64,000 bases of DNA from Helicobacter sp. MIT 05-5293 (GCF_000765665.2 NZ_JROZ02000003.1:1-64000); one strand, 5' to 3'; numbered from the stretch's first letter, positions 1-9,953 are shown. Program-made: numbers and translations. Notes: a model not told the origin generated them from the letters alone.

Positions 1-79
1 CCCCATTAATGACTTTAAAGCTTAATCCTTGAGACATATAAGCATCACAAAGATAAAAGATTCTAAATGTGTGCAACAT
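1..79 (-). CDS. Partial CDS running off the left edge, unknown
   Basis: An open frame on the minus strand runs from an ATG at 79-77 to the window edge without a stop. It reads MLHTFRIFYLCDAYMSQGLS and onward. The ATG is preceded by AAGGA at good ribosome-binding distance, which supports this start over an upstream in-frame ATG at 118. The same frame lies downstream of the 188-961 gene. Only about 26 residues are visible, so I do not name a family. Confidence 0.3.
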   Translation of the reverse strand, partial: MLHTFRIFYLCDAYMSQGLSFKVING

Positions 80-187
80 TGCTTGTCCTTTGAAGAAATG
101 TGGGGTAAATGATAGCATCACAATCTTTAAGCACACCTTTACAATTTGGAGATTATTTTTTGCGGAAATCAATTGCAAATTTGAGAA

Positions 188-961
188 TCACTTAAACTCG
201 TAGTTGTTGTATCTCAATTCTTTTTGGAGTTGATAAAAATTTTCAGTCGCTTTTATATCATTGGGGTAGGGGGTCTTGGGAAAATCAACGACTAGAGAAC
301 CTTTTGATAAATCTAATAGGTTTAGGGATACTAAGGGAGTATGCCATTTTGAAGTGATAAGTATTTGATTGTCCTTAATTTGTATGTTTGGAGAGATAAG
401 AGAAAAGAATATATCATCGGGCTTGGTTCTTATCACTTGCCCATTGCATATTGGTTGCGAATCATTTGCGCTAAAGGCAGTGGCTATAAGTTTGAAATCT
501 TGTGTGTTGAGTTCGCAACTGAATGAAATCGTGAGATTGAGATTTGGAACATATATCTTTTTAAATCTCCAACGATAGACAAACTTAGATTCAATCAAAT
601 CATCGCAAAATCCTATAAGTTGCTTTAATGGGATACTTTTGATGCGTGATATTTGATAAAGTGCATTTTTTATCAAGTCAATGTAATACTTGCATCGATT
701 TTCTTCATTTGCTTGATTATACTGATGAGCGTCAAACTTGCTGTGTATAGTGAGTCTTTTTTCTATAAGTTCAATATCTGGTGTTGAATCTCCTATGATA
801 ATATCAATGCTATTAAAAGTATTGTCTGTCATAAATTTTAATTTTTTAATTTTATGCGACAAAAAATATCCTATGAAAAATACTTGATAATCAAAATGTG
901 AGCAATATGTTTTGTCATAATTATGTTGATTCATAAATATTTTAATCTGTTTGAGATACAT
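188..961 (-). CDS. Hypothetical protein, 257 aa
   Basis: The family is not recognised. The protein has no signal peptide or membrane segment. It mixes aromatic and basic stretches in the first half (YRWRFKKIYVPNLNLTISF near residues 129-147) with beta-like hydrophobic strands in the second half, so a soluble alpha/beta protein is likely. It starts 3 nt after the stop of the truncated Tat-signal ORF and follows merR and phzF on the same strand, so it is probably the last gene of that transcript. Its AT-rich composition contrasts with the GC-richer phzF, which suggests it joined the operon separately. Confidence 0.6.
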   Translation of the reverse strand: MYLKQIKIFMNQHNYDKTYCSHFDYQVFFIGYFLSHKIKKLKFMTDNTFNSIDIIIGDSTPDIELIEKRLTIHSKFDAHQYNQANEENRCKYYIDLIKNALYQISRIKSIPLKQLIGFCDDLIESKFVYRWRFKKIYVPNLNLTISFSCELNTQDFKLIATAFSANDSQPICNGQVIRTKPDDIFFSLISPNIQIKDNQILITSKWHTPLVSLNLLDLSKGSLVVDFPKTPYPNDIKATENFYQLQKELRYNNYEFK

Positions 962-964
962 AGC

Positions 965-1138
965 TTATAATCCTTTTTCAAATCGTGTGGGCATTTTTTC
1001 TCCTTGTTCTTTGGTTTTTTGGGGTGTTTGCGCGAGGGCTTCTGCGCCAAATGCTCCAAAGATTCCTAACCCACCTGCAAGAGTGAGAGAATCTTTAAGC
1101 ATCGTGCGTCTTTGGTTGTTACAAGTTTTATTTTTCAT
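965..1138 (-). pseudogene. Truncated Tat-signal protein (57 aa), probable oxidoreductase remnant
   Basis: This is a 57-codon frame beginning at an ATG inside the last codons of merR (ATGA-type overlap). The N-terminus carries a twin-arginine leader: NNQRRTMLKDS, then a hydrophobic Gly/Ala stretch ending in an AEALA cleavage-like site. After a short linker there is an in-frame internal ATG with its own GGAG, giving MPTRFEKGL and then a stop. The aldo/keto reductase at 6634-7737 has the same plan: Tat leader, linker, then an internal ATG with a Shine-Dalgarno sequence opening the enzyme domain. This ORF therefore looks like the head of a similar exported oxidoreductase whose catalytic part has been lost. 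It could instead be a real small Tat substrate, but only eight residues follow the internal start. Confidence 0.5.
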
Positions 1139-1592
1139 CTTTTTCCTTTTCTTGGTTTAGCTTTTGCCTAACCTCTTTGTCTAAAATCTCTTTGCATTCG
1201 CGAAAGCTTCGGGGTTTATATTTTGTCTTACCTTTGCTGGTAAGTTCGATATAAAGCTGTTCTTTATATTCAAGCATCGCAATTGCGACTTGTAAATTTA
1301 CAATTTCGGCAAGATTTTTTGCCTTTTGTGCTTGAATAATCTTTAGCCGCTCTTCAAGAGTGCTTTCGCCTTTATCGCAAAGATTTTTATAATGCTGAAT
1401 ATCTTTGATACTCATTCCAAGCGCACGATAGAGATTGACCCAACAAAGCCAATCGATGTCTTTTTCGCTAAAATATCTTACGCCATTTTTGTCTTTATAT
1501 AAATGCGGAAACAGCCCCTTATCGAGCCAAAAGCGAATCTTGCGCGAGCTAATGCCACTTTTGCGTTCTGCTTCGATAATCGTATAAGTCAT
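1128..1592 (-). CDS. MerR family transcriptional regulator
   Basis: A 154-aa DNA-binding regulator. The winged helix-turn-helix occupies residues 1-70 (YTIIEAERKSGISSRKIRFW, then GVRYFSEKDIDWLCW) and is followed by the usual long dimerisation helix at about 80-125. The family twists promoters with over-long spacers. A TTGACA-N19-TATAAT promoter stands ahead of this operon and is repeated ahead of the aldo/keto reductase gene. Cys50, in the DWLCW segment, sits near the position of the single reactive cysteine of the AdhR/NmlR aldehyde- or thiol-stress subgroup, so redox or electrophile sensing is plausible but inferred. There are no metal-binding cysteine clusters of MerR/CueR type. The gene lies 22 bp after phzF on the same strand. 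Confidence 0.88.
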   Translation of the reverse strand: MTYTIIEAERKSGISSRKIRFWLDKGLFPHLYKDKNGVRYFSEKDIDWLCWVNLYRALGMSIKDIQHYKNLCDKGESTLEERLKIIQAQKAKNLAEIVNLQVAIAMLEYKEQLYIELTSKGKTKYKPRSFRECKEILDKEVRQKLNQEKEKDEK

Positions 1593-1614
1593 ATTGCCTC
1601 TTTTTTAGGTTGAT

Positions 1615-2448
1615 TTACGCATTTTCAAGCGCAATTGTGTTGGTTGAATACAGCACTGCGTTCCCCGCAAGGCTCACCCGCGCACCATTGTCGCGACACT
1701 CTAAGACGCCCCCACGTTTGCTTGCTTGATACGCTAAAATCTGCGCCTTGCCAAGCTTTTTGCTCCAAAGCGGGACAAGATGACAATGCCCCGAGCCACA
1801 CACCGGGTCTTCGCTCACCCCGTGTTTGGGCGCAAAGCTGCGGCTGACACAATCAAAATTTAATAAACCTTGCGTAGATTCTGACTTTATAGAATCCCCG
1901 CGCGCGGTGATATGGCACAGCACACCCTCGAGCTCTAGCACCTTTGACATATCGGGTGTGCAATCGCGCACTTGTTGCTCGTTTTCTAGCACGCAAACCA
2001 AATCGCGCCCCAAATAGGCTTCGATAGGCGCAAAGCCAATCGCGGCATAAATCTGCTCTATGCGCTCTTTTGTGAGCGCAAGCGGGTTTAGCGCAAAGCT
2101 TGGCAAATCAATCTCGTATTTATCGCCCATTTTGCGCACTTGCAAGATTCCGCTTTTGGTCTCAAACGCGACTTGTTGCGCGGCAGAATCGATAAAGTTC
2201 ATAACGATAAATCCTGTCGCAAGTGTCGCGTGTCCGCAAAGATCGATTTCACCCGCAGGGGTGAACCAGCGCAATTGATAGGTTGCGTTTTTGGGTTGCG
2301 GCACGCAAAACGCGGTTTCAGATAGGTTGTGTTCGCTCGCAATCTTTTGCAGCAAAGCATCATCAAGCCACCGCTCACAGACGCACACAGCAGCGGGGTT
2401 GCCGCCAAAGATTTTATCGCTAAATGCGTCAATCACATAACATTGCAT
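1615..2448 (-). CDS. PhzF family isomerase/epimerase-like protein
   Basis: A 277-aa PhzF/DapF-fold protein. It shows the family marks FGGNPAAV near the N-terminus, the catalytic-type Glu in NLSETAF (about residue 45), LCGHATLA, and DPVCGSGHCHL in the second half. The start was set at the ATG at 2448 because it has AAGGAG 7 nt upstream. A longer frame from 2499 would begin inside the promoter spacer. The substrate is unknown: members range from phenazine biosynthesis enzymes to general isomerases. The gene is first in a phzF-merR-truncated Tat ORF-hypothetical operon and is GC-richer than its neighbours, as is the aldo/keto reductase gene that shares its promoter. Confidence 0.87.
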   Translation of the reverse strand: MQCYVIDAFSDKIFGGNPAAVCVCERWLDDALLQKIASEHNLSETAFCVPQPKNATYQLRWFTPAGEIDLCGHATLATGFIVMNFIDSAAQQVAFETKSGILQVRKMGDKYEIDLPSFALNPLALTKERIEQIYAAIGFAPIEAYLGRDLVCVLENEQQVRDCTPDMSKVLELEGVLCHITARGDSIKSESTQGLLNFDCVSRSFAPKHGVSEDPVCGSGHCHLVPLWSKKLGKAQILAYQASKRGGVLECRDNGARVSLAGNAVLYSTNTIALENA

Positions 2449-2485
2449 AAGGGTCTCCTTGAGTTCAAATTGTATTGATATTTTA

Positions 2486-2519
2486 GCATTATAAAGCATA
2501 CCACTAGGTGTTTGTCAAG
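2486..2519 (-). promoter_or_regulatory. MerR-type promoter (19-bp spacer) of the phzF-merR operon
   Basis: On the minus strand TTGACA (2518-2513) and TATAAT (2493-2488) are separated by exactly 19 bp, the over-long spacing activated by MerR proteins. The 34 bp from the C before -35 to the GC after -10 recur with one mismatch at 7767-7800, upstream of the aldo/keto reductase. The regulator gene lies in the operon this promoter drives, so feedback control is expected. Confidence 0.8.
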
Positions 2520-2588
2520 AGGGCGCGAGAGAATCTGCACTAGGGGGAGGATAATTTATAAAATTATCATTAAGGTTATGCTACAAGT

Positions 2589-3227
2589 CTATCCTATCAA
2601 AATCTGCACAGCACTTAAAAGCAGTAAAAATGCCATTATAAAATTCACCGGCTTATAATATTTTTGCAAAAATTCGCAAAAAACCGCCCCGCCAATCACC
2701 CAAAGAAAGATGCCCACAAAGTTGATAATGATTGAAAGTAAGACAAAGAATCCACTCATCGAAAGACTTTGATAATAGGGCAGCACAAACGCACTTTGAA
2801 TCGTAATTGCATATAATGCAGCTTTGACATTCACAAACTGCAAAACCATTCCGCCAAAAAAGCCAATATTGTTATTTGTAGATTTTACATTTTTTTGTGC
2901 GTTTGTTTGAGAATCTGCAAGCTTAGAATCCACCGGCACAGGCGCGCGGCTGCGCACAACTTTATACGCAATATACAGCACATATAAAGCGGATAGATAT
3001 TTTAAATAATCATTAATAGATTCAAGCAACGCACCCAAAATCGCACTGCCAAAACCAAATACAATCATCATAATCGCAAAACCGACATAGATTCCAAGAA
3101 TGAGAATCTTCGCGTCTTTGCGTTCATAGCTAATCATTGCATTGAGGGCAAGGATATTATTGGGTCCGGGCGTAATCGCGGTAATCACCGCATAGAGCAA
3201 AAATGAGAAAAATGCCGATTCGTCCAT
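2589..3227 (-). CDS. LysE family translocator
   Basis: A 212-aa integral membrane exporter of the LysE/RhtB superfamily, which expels amino acids or related small metabolites. The family signature is at the N-terminus (AVITAITPGPNNILALNAM, about residues 14-32), followed by five to six hydrophobic segments. A hydrophilic loop around residues 95-120 is rich in Asn, Lys and Ser. The length matches the family. The next gene downstream is an aminotransferase on the same strand, so amino-acid export linked to metabolism is possible. The substrate cannot be read from the sequence. Confidence 0.88.
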   Translation of the reverse strand: MDESAFFSFLLYAVITAITPGPNNILALNAMISYERKDAKILILGIYVGFAIMMIVFGFGSAILGALLESINDYLKYLSALYVLYIAYKVVRSRAPVPVDSKLADSQTNAQKNVKSTNNNIGFFGGMVLQFVNVKAALYAITIQSAFVLPYYQSLSMSGFFVLLSIIINFVGIFLWVIGGAVFCEFLQKYYKPVNFIMAFLLLLSAVQILIG

Positions 3228-3289
3228 TATATCTCCTATCGATTCTTTGCACTCATTTTAATATTTTTTTGTAAAAATCCGTGTCTAAT

Positions 3290-4468
3290 CTAGCACACTT
3301 CGCCTAGCACATTCCCAAGTCTTTTAATCCCCTCATAAATCATCTCGCAAGACGCGTTAGTATAATTTAAGCGCATTGTATTGATGTCTTTGCTGTTAAT
3401 ATAAAAACAATCGCCCGGCACAAAAACGACTTTTTGTTCTAATGCTTTGGGAAAGAGTTGCATCGCGCTTATGTTTTTGGGCAACGTAACCCACAAAAAC
3501 ATACCTCCTTCTGGCTTTGTCCAACAGACATTTTTAGGAAAATATTGCTCCATTGCTTCAAGCATTGCATGTGCTTGAGCTTGATATAAAGCGCGAATTT
3601 TTGCAATATGTTTTTCATAGTCATTATGCTTTAGATAATCCCAAATCAAATATTGTGCAAAGGTATTGCTGTGCAAGTCGCTTGCTTCTTTTACAACACT
3701 TAGTTGTTTGAGAATCTCGGTATTTTTTGAGATAATAAATCCTAGCCGCATTGCAGGCGAACAAGTTTTGCTAAAAGTGCCAAGAACGAGGCTAAAAGGG
3801 TGTTTGTCAATGCCAATATAGGGCAGGCTCTCGCCTTCAAAACGCAACGCGCCATATGGGTCGTCTTCGACTAAAACAAGCTTTTGTGCGCATAAAATAT
3901 CGCAAATCTCTTTGCGATTTTGCGCACTATAAGTCAAGCCGGTGGGGTTTTGAAAATTTGGAATACTATAAACAAGTTTTGTGGGCGTTTTTAGGGCTTC
4001 TTTTAAGCCCTCTGGTTCTAGCCCATTTGGGGTAAGTTCGACCGGGCAAAAGGTTGGTTGGTATTGATAAAAAGCTTGAATCGCACCCAAATAACTTGGC
4101 TTTTCGATGATGATATTATCACCCTCGTTGATAAAAACTTTGCCGATTAAATCAAGCGCTTGTTGCGAACCTGTGGTGATAAGGACATTTTCGTGCGTAA
4201 GGTTTAAGCCATGTTTTTGGCTAAAAGAATGTGCGATAAATTCTCGTAATTCAATGATCCCCGCGGTGATAGAATATTGAAAGACCTTATCGCCATAATC
4301 ATGCACGATTTTTTGCATAGAATCTAAAAGCTCTTCTTTGGGAAATGAGATGGGGTTTGGCAACCCACCCGCAAAAGAGATAATTTCAGAATCGAGTGTT
4401 GTTTTTAAGATACTGCGGATAAAAGACGGCGGTGTCTTTTGAATGCGCTGTGATAAAAGGCTTTGCAT
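3290..4468 (-). CDS. PLP-dependent aminotransferase (class I/II, aminoadipate-type)
   Basis: A 392-aa cytoplasmic aminotransferase. It shows the substrate-side motif FAGGLPNPISFP (about 34-45), TTGSQQALDLIGKVF (about 95-109), NFQNPTG (about 170), VEDDPYG (about 200) and the PLP-lysine region GTFSKTCSPAMRLGFI (about 230). This pattern is that of the 2-aminoadipate/alpha-amino acid transaminases related to the MocR catalytic domain, here without the N-terminal DNA-binding domain. It lies next to the LysE exporter on the same strand. The true amino donor and acceptor are unknown. Confidence 0.88.
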   Translation of the reverse strand: MQSLLSQRIQKTPPSFIRSILKTTLDSEIISFAGGLPNPISFPKEELLDSMQKIVHDYGDKVFQYSITAGIIELREFIAHSFSQKHGLNLTHENVLITTGSQQALDLIGKVFINEGDNIIIEKPSYLGAIQAFYQYQPTFCPVELTPNGLEPEGLKEALKTPTKLVYSIPNFQNPTGLTYSAQNRKEICDILCAQKLVLVEDDPYGALRFEGESLPYIGIDKHPFSLVLGTFSKTCSPAMRLGFIISKNTEILKQLSVVKEASDLHSNTFAQYLIWDYLKHNDYEKHIAKIRALYQAQAHAMLEAMEQYFPKNVCWTKPEGGMFLWVTLPKNISAMQLFPKALEQKVVFVPGDCFYINSKDINTMRLNYTNASCEMIYEGIKRLGNVLGEVC

Positions 4469-4584
4469 GGTGTTCTCCTGTGGTTGGGTTTGTTGTTTTG
4501 TCTCATCTCTTTTAATTTTTTTATCTCTGCTTTGGGCATTGAGCTAGAATGTTATGTGTTGATTCTTTATATCAAATATCTAAT

Positions 4585-4842
4585 TCATATCTCCCGCCAT
4601 CTTTTTAATGTTGGGAATAATTGAGTGCAATATTGTTTCATTTGTTCATTTGTCATTCCTGCTTGTGCGCCATATAAAGAACACATTTGTATATACTCCT
4701 GCATCGATACTTTGTCTATAAATTCGCCATTTTCATAACAAAATTTGCAATAATCAAGACTAACGCTTCCGTCTTGATTTGTTCCTAATTGTTCCTCTGA
4801 AGTTATGGGCATACCGCAACTTTGACATATTTTATGATTCAT
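4585..4842 (-). CDS. Small zinc-ribbon domain protein
   Basis: An 85-aa protein with a four-cysteine ribbon: CQSCGMP at residues 6-12 and YCKFCYENGEF at about 31-41. The tail contains a helical segment with MTNEQMKQYC and ends in RWREI. This pattern matches the short putative zinc-ribbon family often annotated in gut bacteria. It has no signal peptide. An AAAGGA ribosome-binding site precedes the ATG. The role is unknown; protein-protein or nucleic-acid binding is typical of such ribbons. It lies downstream of the restriction-modification pair on the same strand. Confidence 0.8.
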   Translation of the reverse strand: MNHKICQSCGMPITSEEQLGTNQDGSVSLDYCKFCYENGEFIDKVSMQEYIQMCSLYGAQAGMTNEQMKQYCTQLFPTLKRWREI

Positions 4843-4912
4843 AAAAATCCTTTGTCATATATTCTGCCAAAAACCCAAAAAAGTTTGGCTTTTGGATTGA
4901 TTTGTTTGATGA

Positions 4913-5515
4913 CTATTGCTTCGCTTCACCTCTTTTAACTTTCTTGTCTCTACTTTGGGCGTTGAGCTGGATTTCTGCATGTTGGTTTTTAATGTCAAGT
5001 GGCCAATCCAAGCCTTGCTCCTGCACATTCCAATCGGGGAATTTGCCATTTTCTACACTCAAATAATCCTCCACACAACATTGCTCGATGAGCTTGTAAG
5101 AAATATACGCATTAGGAATCTTTTTAAGCCCAAAAAGCCCCTTAATGTTTTTCTCAAAATTTTCTTGAAAAATCATATAAAATTCAATTTTTGCACCGCT
5201 TAGAATCGTATGATAGAGAAAATACCACACACCAAAACTTCTTATGCTTGGGCGTCCTTTTATGCCACCATCACGATAAATCGATAAAGTATTTTTAATG
5301 CCTCCTTCACTTTGGCTTCCGCCGATTTTTTTAATCTCACCATTAACGACAATCAAATACACTCTTGCGACATTTTCGCTTAGAATCTTTTGGGGTAAAG
5401 CTTTGCCATTTTCATCTTTTAAGTCTTTAAGATAATTAAAATTTAATCTCGTGCTACCCTCTACAAATTCCACATCAGCAATCTTAAATGCAGTTTTGAC
5501 TTCTGAAATTTTCAT
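4913..5515 (-). CDS. Candidate type II restriction endonuclease
   Basis: A 200-aa soluble protein encoded 3 bp after the adenine methyltransferase gene on the same strand, the usual layout of a type II restriction-modification pair. The central part reads VYLIVVNGEIKKIGG, then GRPSIRSFGVWYFLYHTIL and IEFYMIFQE. This could be a divergent GIY-YIG nuclease core (VYLI / KKIGG, a downstream Arg, then a Glu), but the match is loose and I cannot confirm it. The last 30 residues are charged and low-complexity. The recognition site is unknown. The function is inferred mainly from position. Confidence 0.6.
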   Translation of the reverse strand: MKISEVKTAFKIADVEFVEGSTRLNFNYLKDLKDENGKALPQKILSENVARVYLIVVNGEIKKIGGSQSEGGIKNTLSIYRDGGIKGRPSIRSFGVWYFLYHTILSGAKIEFYMIFQENFEKNIKGLFGLKKIPNAYISYKLIEQCCVEDYLSVENGKFPDWNVQEQGLDWPLDIKNQHAEIQLNAQSRDKKVKRGEAKQ

Positions 5516-5518
5516 CTC

Positions 5519-6493
5519 TCATTCCTTTATAATCAATAACTCGTGGCTTTGTTTGATATTATCGGTATCACCTCTTTCTACGCGATTTTTGCCAATGCGT
5601 GTTTCGCCTTGTCCCATTGTGTATTGCCATTTGGGTTCTAAGATTTTAAAATCTTTGTAAGCCTCGCGCACAAAAGCACAATCATTATAGCTTAAAATAA
5701 ATCTCCCCTTATGATTTTTAAGACATTCTGCCAACAGCTCGTGTTTGAATCCATTATGATGAATCGGGAAATTACGCATCGGATAGATTCCGCGAAACAT
5801 CTTAGAATCTCCCTCTAAAAAATAAGGCGGGTCGCAATAAAAAAAGTCATTAGGATACGCTCTAAAGACTTGCTCAAAGCTTTCACACTCCACACTTAGA
5901 TTTTGCAGCCTAGAATCTTGTCCCAAATCTTTTAGTTTTTGCAAAGCATTCAAATAGCGGGTTTTGTCTTCATAAATCTTGCTTATCCAACCCAAAAAAC
6001 CGGGTCCATAGCTTAGGTTAAAATTAAAATAATAATCCCGCGCAAGGGTTAGAGAATCTAAGGAAATCTCATTTTTATAATGCCTTCTTAACTCTTCTTT
6101 GATGATTGCATAAGTCTCTTTTGTGGGTTCAAGCTTATAGAGTTCATCATAAAGTTTTAGAGAATCTGCGCATAAAACCTGCCAAAAATTCACCAAAATA
6201 TCAAAAATATCAAAGGCTTTGACTTCTAAATCTAGCTCAACTGCGCTTGCAATCTCTACGCTTCCTCCACCCATAAATGGCGAAATCAGCCTTTTTATAT
6301 CATCGGGGAAATGCTCGATGATGAGCCCAACAGCTAATGACTTCCCACCACCATAACGCAAAGGGCTTTTAGAATAGCGTTTGTAGGCTAGGGATTTGCC
6401 TTTTAGTGAATCTAAAAACAAAGCCTTTTTATCGCTCAAAGTATCGCTTTGGTAAAAGAGGTTTTGTCGCTCCAAAGTTAATGTCAATTGCAC
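5519..6493 (-). CDS. DNA adenine methyltransferase, D12 (Dam-like) class
   Basis: A 324-aa N6-adenine methyltransferase. It has SPLRYGGGKSLA at about 43-54, the AdoMet-binding motif FMGGGSVE (about 72-79) and the catalytic DPPY (FFYCDPPYFLEGD, about 216-228), in the alpha-class order. Dam, DpnII- and HinfI-type enzymes vary in target, so the specificity cannot be deduced. It precedes the candidate endonuclease by 3 bp. Its job is probably self-protection of the restriction site, with possible side effects on gene expression. Confidence 0.88.
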   Translation of the reverse strand: MQLTLTLERQNLFYQSDTLSDKKALFLDSLKGKSLAYKRYSKSPLRYGGGKSLAVGLIIEHFPDDIKRLISPFMGGGSVEIASAVELDLEVKAFDIFDILVNFWQVLCADSLKLYDELYKLEPTKETYAIIKEELRRHYKNEISLDSLTLARDYYFNFNLSYGPGFLGWISKIYEDKTRYLNALQKLKDLGQDSRLQNLSVECESFEQVFRAYPNDFFYCDPPYFLEGDSKMFRGIYPMRNFPIHHNGFKHELLAECLKNHKGRFILSYNDCAFVREAYKDFKILEPKWQYTMGQGETRIGKNRVERGDTDNIKQSHELLIIKE

Positions 6494-6633
6494 TCCTCAA
6501 AATGCCAAAAGTGCGTTTTGGCGCATAGTTTTTCCATTCACAATGCGTCTTTGCAACACTAAGTGGGCATTCGCACATTTATTTAGCCCGCTATTATACC
6601 ATATTTTGCCCCTGTTTGGGCAACCAGCGCGCG

Positions 6634-7827
<1,194 letters not shown>

Positions 7828-7830
7828 TCA

Positions 7831-7839
7831 TGCTATAAT
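7831..7839 (+). promoter_or_regulatory. Extended -10 promoter of the alkylation repair gene
   Basis: TGCTATAAT stands 22 bp before the start codon at 7862. No good -35 is visible, which is usual for Helicobacter vegetative promoters. It diverges from the reductase promoter just upstream. Confidence 0.6.
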
Positions 7840-7861
7840 GCAAAAAACTTAGAGGAAACCG

Positions 7862-8590
7862 ATGAAACACAAAGAGCATTATAATGATACATATATTCTT
7901 GATTTGTCGCAAAAAATCCTTGCGGTAATGCCCGAATTTGAGGCAAAAACTTTTGTAGATTCTCTGCTTGGCAAGTTAGATGATAAAGAGCTTTTTGCAC
8001 GATTTGATTGTATTGTTGATGCAATGCAAAAGAGTATGAGTGATGATTATTCTAAAAATATTGAGGTATTTTTTAAGATTCTTGGAGAAGAGTTAAGCAA
8101 GAGCGAGGGAATGTTTCAGTTTGGTTGGTGGCTGTGGCCTATTGGCAGATATGTGGAGCGGTGTGGGAATGAAAATTGGCGTTTGTCGCTTGCGTTTTGT
8201 AAAGAGCTAACGAAACGATTTACCGGTGAATATGCGATTCGTCCTTTGCTTAAAGAACACCCAAAAGAGGTGATGGACGAGCTAATTAAGTGGAGTTTGG
8301 ATTCTAATGTCCATGTGCGGCGGCTTGCAAGCGAGGGTGTGAGAATCCGCCTCCCTTGGTCGCAAAAATTATTTGTTGCATTAGATGAGTTTGAAAAATA
8401 CACAACTTTGCTTACGAATCTTAAAGATGATTCTGAAAAGTTTGTGCAAAAAAGCGTGGGGAATAACCTGAATGATTTATATAAAGACGCACCAGATAAG
8501 GCAGATTATATTATTGCACAATGGGAAAAATCAGGCAATAGCAAAGCGCAAATGTGGATTATCAAACACGCAAGAAGAAATCAAAAATAA
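7862..8590 (+). CDS. DNA alkylation repair protein (AlkC/AlkD-like HEAT repeat)
   Basis: A 242-aa all-helical protein of the DNA alkylation repair superfamily, which removes bulky or charged alkylated bases with a HEAT-repeat scaffold. Recognisable stretches are FGWWLWPIGRYVERCG (about 88-103), FTGEYAIRPLL and the family-typical HVRRLASEGVRIRLPW (about 150-165). The length fits. The start has AGAGG upstream. It lies divergent to the reductase gene and is followed 29 bp later by a MATE pump, possibly on the same transcript. Confidence 0.85.
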   Translation: MKHKEHYNDTYILDLSQKILAVMPEFEAKTFVDSLLGKLDDKELFARFDCIVDAMQKSMSDDYSKNIEVFFKILGEELSKSEGMFQFGWWLWPIGRYVERCGNENWRLSLAFCKELTKRFTGEYAIRPLLKEHPKEVMDELIKWSLDSNVHVRRLASEGVRIRLPWSQKLFVALDEFEKYTTLLTNLKDDSEKFVQKSVGNNLNDLYKDAPDKADYIIAQWEKSGNSKAQMWIIKHARRNQK

Positions 8591-8619
8591 GCAAAAAACT
8601 TAGAATCTAAGACAAAACA

Positions 8620-9945
8620 ATGACAAATCTCTATCTTAAATCCCCACTCTATCTGCTTTTGCGTTGCTCTTTGCCCAATATGGTCGGGGCGGTTTTGCTC
8701 TCTGTTTATTTCATCGTTGATGGAATCTTTGTCGGCAAGTTCTTAGGTGCAGAGGCTCTTGCGGCTATGGGGCTTGTAATGCCTTTTATCGCGATGTCTT
8801 TTGCGCTTAGCGATATGGTCGCGGTGGGTGCTGGGGTGCAAATCTCGATGCGACTTGGCAAAGAAAAAATCAAAGAAGCGGGGATTATTTTTAGCACCTC
8901 TTTGGTTGTGATTTTTGTCATTGCTTTGGTGATGAGTGTGATATTTTATTTTCTTACACCCTTGCTTTTGGGGTTTGTGAATGCGCATGATTCTCTTAAA
9001 GAATCTGCATTAGAGTTTAGCAGAGTATTTTTATATTTTATGCCTTTTATCTCACTCTATTTTGCGCTAGATATATTCTTGCGAATCTGTGGAAAAAACA
9101 TTTACACAATGTTTATCAATGTGGTTTTGGCTCTGACAAATATTGGCTTGGATTATCTTTTTATTGTAGAGTTTGGCTTAGGGCTTTACTCTGCTGCACT
9201 CGCAACTTGTATTGGATTTAGCCTTGCAACACTTTTTGGGTTCTTGCCCTTTTTGTTTATGGACTTGCAGCTGAAATTTTCTAAAGTATTATTGAATTTT
9301 AAAATTTTATGGAATATTTTTTATAACGGCAGCAGTGAATTTTTTGGCAATATTTCGGGTTCAACCTATGCTCTTTTTGCAAATGCACTTTTGCTAAAAA
9401 TCGCTGGTGCTGTGGGTGTGGCTGCTTTTAGTATTGTGTCGTATATCGATACCTTTGTGATTTTGCTTTTGATGAGTTTAAACGAAGGAATCCAACCTGC
9501 ACTTGGTTTTAATTATGCAAGAAAAGATACCGCAAGGCTAAAATCTTTGATTGTGCATACCTTTGCGGCAGCTTTTATCTTTTGTTTGTTTGTTTTTGCG
9601 CTCTGTATGGCTTTTAGCGATGAACTCGTGCAGTTTTTTGCGCAAAAAAGTGATGAAGATTTGCTCAATCTCGCCTCTTTTGCGCTTTTGCTCTATGCGT
9701 TGAATTATCTGATAACTTGGTTTAATCTCTCTACAAGCTCGCTTCTAACCGCTATCAACAAACCCACTTTTTCGCTCATTTTGAGTTTGTCTCAAAACCT
9801 TTTGATTCCTTTGGTGCTTATTTTTAGCTTGTCTTATTTTTGGGGCTTAAAGGGTATTTTTCTCACCGCTTTTGTGGCGGAATGTTTATGTGTGGTTTTG
9901 AGCATTATTTTTATCAAAAAGTCTTTTGCAAGCACGCAATCTTGA
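8620..9945 (+). CDS. MATE family efflux transporter
   Basis: A 441-aa inner-membrane antiporter with about twelve hydrophobic segments arranged as two similar halves. The opening LRCSLPNMVGAVLLSVYFIVDGIFVGKFLGAEALAAMGL pattern, split over residues 14-52, is typical of MATE drug/Na+ or H+ antiporters. It probably expels cationic drugs or metabolites. The fused pabB/pabC gene begins 8 bp after the stop, so the two may be cotranscribed without an obvious functional link. Confidence 0.9.
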   Translation: MTNLYLKSPLYLLLRCSLPNMVGAVLLSVYFIVDGIFVGKFLGAEALAAMGLVMPFIAMSFALSDMVAVGAGVQISMRLGKEKIKEAGIIFSTSLVVIFVIALVMSVIFYFLTPLLLGFVNAHDSLKESALEFSRVFLYFMPFISLYFALDIFLRICGKNIYTMFINVVLALTNIGLDYLFIVEFGLGLYSAALATCIGFSLATLFGFLPFLFMDLQLKFSKVLLNFKILWNIFYNGSSEFFGNISGSTYALFANALLLKIAGAVGVAAFSIVSYIDTFVILLLMSLNEGIQPALGFNYARKDTARLKSLIVHTFAAAFIFCLFVFALCMAFSDELVQFFAQKSDEDLLNLASFALLLYALNYLITWFNLSTSSLLTAINKPTFSLILSLSQNLLIPLVLIFSLSYFWGLKGIFLTAFVAECLCVVLSIIFIKKSFASTQS

Positions 9946-9953
9946 GAGGAACA

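Noticed and set aside
1635-2432. Several long antisense frames opposite phzF
   Set aside because: They are shadows of a GC-rich gene, with no ribosome-binding sites or recognisable products.
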